Shown piece after piece: positions 57,127 through 64,000 of a DNA stretch of 64,000 nt. The position numbers and the translations under genes were made by a program. The DNA comes from Conchocele bisecta (Eukaryota > Mollusca > Bivalvia > Lucinida > Thyasiridae). The notes under the pieces are model-generated. The model did not search any database. It was not told the DNA's origin and saw only the letters and a list, made by a program, of their open reading frames with translations. The DNA lies in the NCBI GenBank assembly GCA_029237695.1, contig CM055271.1, positions 32,732,462-32,796,461 on the forward strand. The letters are read 5' to 3'. The stretch's first letter is position 1, and the number at the start of each line of letters is the position of its first letter.

Positions 57127-57244
57127 CCCCCCTGGTGTTTATTGATATCCGGTCATAAAAAACATACTGCTGTATATTTTTTGTGAAACTTTATTTTTTA
57201 TGACTTTTGCATACAATCCTGTATAGGGTATATAGTATGTGTAA

Positions 57245-57595
57245 TCAACTATCAGAGCTCCAGACAAGTTTTGTATCTAAACAGTATTATACCCCATATT
57301 TCAAATTCACATATATTATTGATTTTCTTCCTTATTAAATAGGGAACAAATGATAAAAAAATAAAACAAATTTGAAAATTCACTTATTTGAGCTGCAAAA
57401 AGCAAACACACTGTGGTTTGTTTTTTTGCAGCTGAACTAAGTACATTTTAAACTTTATGACAGTAATTTCACTACTCAATTTGAAAATCAATGCGTATTT
57501 TCATGTTGCTGTGAGCATTTTGTACTCCCACTTTCGATAATCAATGCGTATTCTGCTAAAATAAGTGCAAAAAATACACCAATATGCACCAATAT
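57245..57595 (+). repeat. Dispersed repeat H, long copy
   Basis: AGCTCCAGACAAGTTTTGTA, TAGGGAACAAATGATAAAAA, GAGCTGCAAAAAGCAAACA. The reversed copy is at 60,425-60,745; a short piece is at 11,478-11,595. Confidence 0.75.
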
Positions 57596-57674
57596 GCATC
57601 TTAAAATTACCAAAAACCCAATTGAAGTCAGAAGTAGCGAGTATCAAAAAGCAATGCAAATTTTATGGTACCTT

Positions 57675-59730
57675 TATCATGCTGCAGAAAACAATAAACA
57701 GACCACAAATATAGCATATATTTTCTTATTTTCCATGAAAACACATCTTGGTATTTCATTAGAATTGTCTCCAATTCTCATGAAATGCCAAGCCATGTTT
57801 TCATTTTGAAGCAAACTATTCAATAATTGCTGTCTGTTGATGTGTAAACAGTAGGGTGATTTTATTTTACCCAATTAAAATTTTGAAATACCCAATTGCT
57901 TCAGAAATGATGGAGTGACAATACTCAATTACTAATTCCTTATCTGGAGCCCTGACTTTGACATGTTTGTTGTCACATGCCATATCATGTCACATGCTGT
58001 ATCATGTCACATGCCGTATTGTTGTAGGTTCGCTGTGGACCTGGTGGTGTGTGTGGCTCTGGGCTGTGACATGTTTGACTGTGTCTTCCCCACACGGACA
58101 GCTGTAAGTTGGACGTTTTGCTCTCTATGTATACCCCCACTTGAGGGGTATATAGTTTTCATCATTTCGTCCGTCTGTTCGTCCCTCCTTCCGTCCCATT
58201 TGCGTTAACATTTTCAGGTTCCCATTATCTCTAATGGTAACTCAGATTGACCTCAACTTCATATACTTCCTGATCATCATCCATATTTTCATTCCATACC
58301 ACACGCATGCAACTTTCATGTCCAAGATCAAGGTAAAATTACTTAGATATTTGCATTAAAGTTTTTTTAATATTTGCATTAACGGTTTTGTTTGTCAGTC
58401 CAGGCGGGGCCGGGGGTATACGTGAGCCCCTGCTCACTTTTTCTAGTTGTTACAAAAATTTATCAAAATGCTTCTATCAAATATGAAATGCACAATTGAT
58501 TAAATTGCAAGATATTTTTGTTATTCAACATATGAGAATTGATTATTAATTTTTATAGTATATGATCCATTTACAATTGATAAAATGCACAGACACGAGG
58601 TATTAGCTATTTTCTGAGTACTCATGGAATAGCCTATACAGAGCTCCAGATAAGCTGTGTATTTGCTTAAATACCCAATTAAAATTGCCAAAAACCAAAT
58701 TGAAATCAGAAGTAGCGAGTATCAAAAAGCAATTAAAATTATTTTTTTGTGGGACCATGCTGCAGAAAACAATAAACAGACCACAAATATAGCATATTTT
58801 TCTTATTTTCCATGAAAACACATCTTGGTATTTCATTAGAATTGTCTCACAATTCTAATGAAATGCCAATACATGTTTTCATTTCGAAGCAAACTATCCA
58901 ATAATTGCTGTATGTTGATTTGTAAACAGTAGTGTGATTATATTTTACCCAATTCAAATTGTTACAGATGAGTGGAGTCAGAAATGATGGAGTGACAATA
59001 CTCAATTACTAATTCCTTTCTTAACTTTCTAAGCCAATTACTGGCCAGCATCGCAGTCAACTTATTCACATATTGCAAGATTTAACCCCAGTTAGTTATA
59101 TATTACCAGATTTAATGACTACTTGTTCAACAAGAAATAGAAAATCTATTCTCGGATGGGAGACTGCATTATAAACCTGGCTAATTATAAGTATGTTATT
59201 AGGGCCTGCCGAGATTCAGTGGTGCCCTGTAGGTTCCGCCCTGCCCTTCTGTATGTATATCCGTTTATTTTTTGGAAGATTTTGTTAGAGTTTCTCAAAT
59301 TAGTGGTCCTAAGTGCGTCGACAGACCACATTTTCTAGTTCACATATTGGATTTTTAAGGAACTAAATGCTGCGGTCACTATTGCTCCCTCACATTTGTT
59401 TCATTCACAAATCAATATGTGAACCATAACTATTCAGGGCTCCAAATAAGCATCTGCGACCAAAAATATAACATGTTTTTCTTATTTTTCCATGAAAACA
59501 AATCTTGGTATTTCATTAGAATTGTCTCCAAGGAGACACTTCTAATGAAATTCCAAGACATGTTTTCATTTAGAAGCAAACTACATGTATTCAATAATTG
59601 CTGTCTGCTGATATGTAAACAGCAGTGCGATTTTATTTTACCCAATTAAAATTTTGAAATACCCAATTGTTTCAGAAATGATGGAGTGACAATACTCAAT
59701 TACTAATTCCTTATCTGGAGACCTGACTAT
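57675..59730 (+). repeat. Three direct copies of an approximately 290-bp repeat
   Basis: CATGAAAACACATCTTGGTA, TTTTCATT(T/C)(T/C)GAAGCAAACTA and GATGGAGTGACAATACTCAA occur at about 57,675-57,955, 58,752-59,010 and 59,455-59,730. Two copies lie in intron sequence of QTRT1 and one before the first exon seen. Confidence 0.8.
58028..58103 (+). CDS. QTRT1: QTRT1 exon (active-site region), queuine tRNA-ribosyltransferase catalytic subunit
   Basis: GTTGTAG acceptor, then a frame reading [20 protein letters not shown] and PTRTA up to [24 protein letters not shown] is a hallmark of tRNA-guanine transglycosylases, and the D in GCDMFD corresponds to the catalytic aspartate. The enzyme, paired with QTRT2, exchanges guanine 34 for queuine in tRNAs for Asp, Asn, His and Tyr. 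One base (G) at 58,028 completes a codon of the preceding exon, which is not visible between the gap and this exon. The exon ends in phase 0 and joins AGG TTT GGC of the next exon to continue RFGTAL. Confidence 0.92.
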
Positions 59731-59739
59731 TAATTACAG

Positions 59740-59934
59740 AGGTTTGGCACAGCCCTCGTCTCCACAGGAAACCTGAATCTGAAACAGAAGGCATTCGCAC
59801 GGGATTTCCGGCCGATAGACGAGGCGTGTACCTGCTCCACGTGCCGCAGTTACACGCGGGCGTACCTACACACGATCGCCACTAACGAGGCCGTCGCCTG
59901 CCCCCTGCTCACTGTACATAATGTCGCATACCAG
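59740..59934 (+). CDS. QTRT1: QTRT1 exon with zinc-binding motif
   Basis: Acceptor TTAATTACAG, 65 codons, donor CAG|GTACCG. It reads RFGTALVSTGNLNLKQKAFA, then DEACTCSTCRSYTRAYLHTI and CPLLTVHNVAYQ. The CxCxxC and the later His in TVHN are the four zinc ligands conserved in tRNA-guanine transglycosylases. No stop or frame change is present. The intron before it is 1,636 bp (58,104-59,739) and carries repeats; the one after is 1,225 bp (59,935-61,159) and carries family C, G, H and D elements. Confidence 0.95.
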
Positions 59935-59971
59935 GTACCGATGCTGACTCCACTTTCATTGTCAAACGAAA

Positions 59972-60192
59972 ATGTGGCTGTGACTGGAGAGTGGAGAATG
60001 CGACCAGTGTAGATCCAGATCAGCCTGTGCGTCCGCACAGTGTGATCAGGATCTGCACTGCTCGCCATTCCATCAATGAAACACCCGCCATGCTTCTAAC
60101 AAGCAATATAGATCGTTATCAGGCTACAGGAGTGTGCTATTTGATCAGGAGTCACACTGGTCTCAAATCCCATAAGCTAGTCACAGCCACAT
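59972..60192. repeat. Foldback family C in QTRT1 intron
   Basis: ATGTGGCTGTGACTGGAGA at the left; TAGTCACAGCCACAT at the right. Confidence 0.8.
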
Positions 60193-60334
60193 TATATCTG
60201 AATCTTATGGTAAATCCATCGTCATTGTGTACTGCCGTTGTTTGATACCGTTCACAACCGTGTTCAAACATACAGCACGTGCTGTTTGACCATGGCTGAT
60301 GATACCAGATAAACAAGACAAGCCATATGCTGTT

Positions 60335-60402
60335 GTATTAATTTACGATAGTTTCCGTAAATGACATCGAAAGTTGACGCAAAATCACATGGCTCGTCTC
60401 AT
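60335..60402. repeat. Half copy of foldback family G
   Basis: ACGATAGTTTCCGTAAATGA and AAATCACATGGCTCGTCTCA; the left arm is missing. Confidence 0.7.
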
Positions 60403-60424
60403 TTATCGGGTAACCAAGCTCGAG

Positions 60425-60745
60425 ATAAGGTGCATATTGGCATATTTTAGCAGTACATGTATACGCATTAATTATCAAAAGTGGGAATACAAAATACTCA
60501 CAGCAATGTGAAAATACGCAGTGATTTTTGTAATAAAGTTGAAAATTTACTTAGTTGAGCTGCAAACACTGTTTGCTTCTTGCAGCTCATATAAGTGACT
60601 TTTTAAATTTGTTTTATTTTTTATCATTTGTTCCCTATTTAATAAGGAAGTCGAACAATAATACAATTGTAAAAAATAAAATACACATTGAATTTGAAAT
60701 CTGGGGGTATAATACTCTTTAGATATAAAACTTATCTGGAGCTAT
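60425..60745 (-). repeat. Dispersed repeat H, reversed copy
   Basis: TTGAGCTGCAAACACTGTTT, ATCATTTGTTCCCTATTTAA and AAACTTATCTGGAGCT mirror 57,245-57,595. A family D element inserted at its end (60,746), after which ACTTATCTGGAGCT recurs at 61,063. Confidence 0.75.
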
Positions 60746-61039
60746 GTAGCCTATTTCACCAAAATTGCAAACGATACTTATCTAGCAAAGTATACTTTGA
60801 GGAACTCATTTATTTTTCCCGAAATGCATTATTTCATTTAGAACAAACAACTGCATTTATTTGATGATTAAAAGTATCCATAATTATCATACTGAATGTA
60901 TTACATTATTACAGCCAAAATGGCTGTGATAATGTAATACATTCAGTATAATATAAATTTATCCTTAAAGTGAAAATTTCTTCCTCAAAGTGTACTTAGC
61001 AAGAAAAGTATACTTTGCAATTTTGGTGAAATAGGCTAC
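60746..61039. repeat. Inverted-repeat element family D, copy 3
   Basis: GTAGCCTATTTCACCAAAAT to ATTTTGGTGAAATAGGCTAC, with AAAGTATACTT motifs and a central AGCCAAAATGGCT palindrome. Confidence 0.9.
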
Positions 61040-61159
61040 AGGATCAAATTATTTTGTTCGCAAACTTATCTGGAGCTCTGAGGTAACTCGATTTGCATTG
61101 ACAGAATACACAATGAGGATGGATTTGAATCCCTGTAAATATTGTTGTTATATTTCCAG

Positions 61160-61378
61160 CTTGACCTTATGAGGTCAATGCAGCGCAGTATTATGTCGAG
61201 GACGTTTCCTGCGTTTATCCAGCAGTTCTTCAGCACAATGTTTCCCCGGGGCCAATACCCCCAGTGGGACCCGTGGAGCCGCCCTAGGTTCGTTGGTCCG
61301 ATGTGCATCTACAGGGTCACACGGATACTCACTCTTCTCTACATAGCCACGCCGATACACGGACTATACCGGAAATAA
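61160..61378 (+). CDS. QTRT1: QTRT1 last exon
   Basis: Acceptor TATTTCCAG, then LDLMRSMQRSIMSRTFPAFI and FFSTMFPRGQYPQW, which follow Q of the previous exon in phase and match the usual C-terminal region of the enzyme. After YPQW the remaining 36 residues (DPWSRPRFVGPMCIY onward) do not resemble the usual ending, which is shorter. TAA is at 61,376-61,378, and AATAAA overlaps it at 61,374. The tail may be real species divergence, an indel, or a missed donor. Confidence 0.85.
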   Translation, partial: LDLMRSMQRSIMSRTFPAFIQQFFSTMFPRGQYPQWDPWSRPRFVGPMCIYRVTRILTLLYIATPIHGLYRK

Positions 61379-61614
61379 ATGCTTAGTAAACTGTACACGT
61401 TTGGCTTTTCTGTTTTGGATTATTATCCATTTGGCTGGAAACAAGTCTTTGTCGGTTTGTTACATCTTTTTTATGCTCCCCGAGGGACCATATAGTTACC
61501 GCTTTGTCCACCATCTGGCGTCTGCCGTCCGAGTTTTACGTTAAAGTTTTTATACAATCGTTTTAAAAAAAGGTACGTATTATGTTACACCGCGGGGCGG
61601 GCGGCGGACAGAAA

Positions 61615-62365
61615 AAGTGCATAGTTTGTGTACACAACTCCTCCGAAACCGTTCAGTCAATCGATCTGAAACTATACACACGTTTTCGACACATATTGAA
61701 GATGTGCACCTTGGTGTTTTTATGGCGAAAAAAATATTTTTTAACAAAAATATCACCTTTTTAACTGAGCCATTTGTTCTACATTTGTGTATACACTTCT
61801 ATATAGGGTACATAGTTTGTGTACACAACTCCTCTGAAACAGTTCCATCATTCGATCTGAAACTATACACACGTCTTCTACACATATTGAAGATGTGCAC
61901 CTTGGTATTTTTATGCCGAAAAAATATTTTTTAACAAAAATATCACCTTTTTAACTTAGCCAATTTTTCTACATTTTTGTATAGAATTCTATATAGGGTT
62001 CAGAGTTTGTGTACACAACTCCTCTAAAACCGTTCAGTCAATCGATCTGAAACTATACACACGTCTTCTATACTATATGAAGATGTGCACCTTTGGTGTT
62101 TTTATGCCAGACAAAACTATTTTGTCAACAAAAATATCACTTTTTACAGCCATTTTTTTTCTACATTTTTGTATACATTTTTTTATAAAATTTATTTGGG
62201 TACAGAGTTTGTGTACACAAAACTCTCTGAAACCGTTTTTCCATCATTGGTTCTGAAACTATACACACGTCTTCTACATATATTGAAGATGTGCACCTTG
62301 GTGTTTTTATGTCGAAAACATATTTTTTAACAAAAATATCACCTTTTTAACTTAACCATTTTTTG
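61615..62365 (+). repeat. Four-copy tandem repeat of about 192-200 bp
   Basis: GTTTGTGTACACAACTCCTC starts at about 61,626, 61,818, 62,006 and (diverged) 62,206. Each unit also has ACTATACACACG and GAAGATGTGCACCTT. Open frames in it repeat with the unit and show no family features. Confidence 0.9.
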
Positions 62366-62905
62366 TCGCGCCCGCTTGCGGAAAGCGCGATATAGTCGGC
62401 ACTTTGGTTAAAGTTTTTCGTTATACTATATCTCTGCAACTGCTTTGCCCATTACCTTGAAACTTAACATGGGTGTTTATCATCATCTATATTTTCATTC
62501 TACCCCCTTCCCGTGTGGCCCCTGTGCCCAATGTCAAATTACTTTGAAGTTTTTGGTTAAGTTTTTTGGTTAAAGTTTTTGGTTAAGTTTTTTGGTTAAT
62601 GTTTTTTGTTATACTATATCTCTGCAACTGCTTTGCCCATTACCTTGAAACTTCATATGGGTGTTTATCATCATCTATATTTTCATTCTACCCCCCTCCC
62701 GTGCGGCCCCTGTGCCCAATGTCCAGGTCAAATTACTTTGAAGTTTTTGGTTAAAGTTTTTTTCGCGCCTGCTTGCGGAAAGCTCGATATAGTCGGCACT
62801 TTGGCGTACGTACGTACGTACGTACATGTGTCCGGTTAAAGTTTTTGGTTAAGTTTTTTGGTTAAAGTTTTTCGTTATACTATATCTTTTTTTTTAGTGT
62901 CCATG
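62366..62905 (+). repeat. Duplicated segment with microsatellite
   Basis: GCTTGCGGAAAGC and ATATAGTCGGCACTTTGG occur at about 62,375 and 62,773; TATACTATATCTCTGCAACT and CATTACCTTGAAACTT occur at about 62,422 and 62,610. A GTAC run lies at 62,804-62,825. Non-coding. Confidence 0.75.
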
Positions 62906-63401
62906 CCTCGCCACAAGGCACGACATGCAGGCCGCGGCCATCTAGTTCTATTTTTTTTTGTATCCAATGATATATAATTTCTACTTTACACATCTCTACC
63001 TAAATTAGCATGCCTGTTTATCACAACACGAGGAAGAAATAATGTTATAGATTTTCAAATTCTCGCCTTGGAGACAGCTTCGACGGGCGTATTTTATGAC
63101 TTACGGCACTCTTGTTAATTTTCGGACTCTGTATCCTTGTACACACTATAACTCAAGGCCTACTTGACAGATCGTAACCAAATTCGGTATACATCAAGAC
63201 AAGATGAAGAACCCTATTGGTTTTCAGTGACTTATCTCGCCTTGTTGACTGGCCTTGCCTCGACCGGCATATATTGTGACATTGTTGTGAACTTGCTGAC
63301 AAAATTTTTTGGACCTTCGAATATATAATCGACAGTCTGTATAATGGGGATACTAATTTCAGGTGAGTGACACAAGCCCATTTGGGCCTCTTGTTTTTTT
63401 T

Positions 63402-63454
63402 ATGAAAAATCGCGCATCTTCTTGGGTACAAAATCGCATGGCTTGTCTCATAGC
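63402..63454. repeat. Right end of foldback family G
   Basis: TGAAAAATCGCGCATCTTC and AAATCGCATGGCTTGTCTCA match the right arm of the family. Confidence 0.65.
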
Positions 63455-63506
63455 ATGTGTTTATATGGGACACCTCAGTTCAAATCTATTACACTACAAC
63501 ATGTGT

Positions 63507-63765
63507 GGCATATGAATTTCATATGTTTTTCATATGAATTTCATATGAAAATGTCATATGAAAATGTCATATGCAAATGATATGAAGTGACCCAATATGC
63601 AATTGATATGCAAAATCTTCATATGCATTTCATATGTAAATCATATGAACTTCATATGCAAATCATAAGAATTTCATATCGGCTCTTTTCATATGAAGTT
63701 CATATGTTTTTCATCTGTTTTACATATGAACATCATATGATTTTTTTTCATATGAATTGCATATG
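63507..63765. repeat. CATATG-rich low-complexity tract
   Basis: About 20 CATATG hexamers in 260 bp, mixed with CATATGAATTTCATATG, CATATGCAAAT and CATATGAAAATGT units of irregular length. A frame of 88 codons across it has no family features. Confidence 0.85.
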
Positions 63766-63871
63766 TGGCACAGTTTGCTGTGTACCCAATGCTGTTGATG
63801 GATCGTTTCACATTTGTCACAGAATTACTACCATTACCATAGTATGCCACTGATGGCAGTGATATAGATAA

Positions 63872-64000
63872 TAGTAGGTTAAGTGCCGTGAATGGGAAAA
63901 AATATCCGGCAACGCTGAGGAATTTCTTTATTTCTCATCAGAAGTATATGTTGTGTCACTCATTTGAACGCCGAGACGGTTCAAATGAGTGGTCACAACA
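63872..64000 (+). repeat. Left part of a foldback element, cut by window end
   Basis: AATAGTAGGTTAAGTGCCGTG and AATGGGAAAAAATATCCGGC match 50,193. The last 55 bases (TTGTGTCACTCATTTGAACG, GACGGTTCAAATGAGTGG) form a palindrome like 32,457-32,525. Confidence 0.65.

Noticed and set aside
56591..57186. Frames of about 185 codons
   Set aside because: They consist almost wholly of N.
61582..62330. Frames with repeated VCVHNSSETV-like peptides
   Set aside because: They follow the 192-bp tandem repeat and change frame between units.

Overview
The window looks like nuclear DNA from an invertebrate animal, most likely a bivalve mollusc. It is AT-rich and mostly non-coding, crowded with foldback elements, inverted-repeat transposons and satellites. 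It also holds spliced exons of an animal house-keeping gene with normal GT/AG borders. Assigning it to bivalves is inference from the style of the repeat families; no species marker was read.

Layout. 1-11.8 kb: no recognised host gene, a 2.6 kb tandem duplication and several short inverted-repeat elements. 11.83-21.73 kb: a GC-richer, gene-dense island that reads as an endogenous Maverick/Polinton-like virus. It carries a B-family polymerase fragment, an SF1 helicase tail with an HNH-like domain, a retroviral-type integrase, an intact capsid-like gene, a membrane protein with an Ala-Pro tract, a large capsid-associated candidate and several small proteins. Most of its genes carry stops or frameshifts. 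22.5-23.8 kb: inverted arrays of a 21-22 bp repeat. 24.2-30.4 kb: a 6.2 kb segment bounded by long inverted repeats, holding a decayed gene whose C-terminus is a cysteine-rich CXC (tesmin-like) domain. 33.8-44.6 kb: a 47-bp satellite in three arrays (about 8, 36 and 108 units), with a 5'-truncated LINE between the first two. 46.4-49.2 and 51.1-56.3 kb: two more segments bounded by long inverted repeats. 56,627-57,126: a 500-N assembly gap. 58.0-61.4 kb: the last three exons of QTRT1 (queuine tRNA-ribosyltransferase catalytic subunit), with repeat-filled introns. 61.6-64 kb: tandem repeats and a CATATG-rich stretch.

Within the viral island, polymerase and helicase-HNH would serve replication, the integrase insertion, and the cluster between 14.3 and 20.9 kb virion structure. 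Genes sit in convergent and divergent blocks with gaps as short as 17 bp. No packaging ATPase, no protease and no terminal inverted repeats were seen, so the copy is probably incomplete. Short palindromes recur in and between its genes, and a 42-bp leader precedes two of its genes. These, and the CXC-gene element, are the most promising leads. All family calls are from reading motifs by eye; no database search was run.
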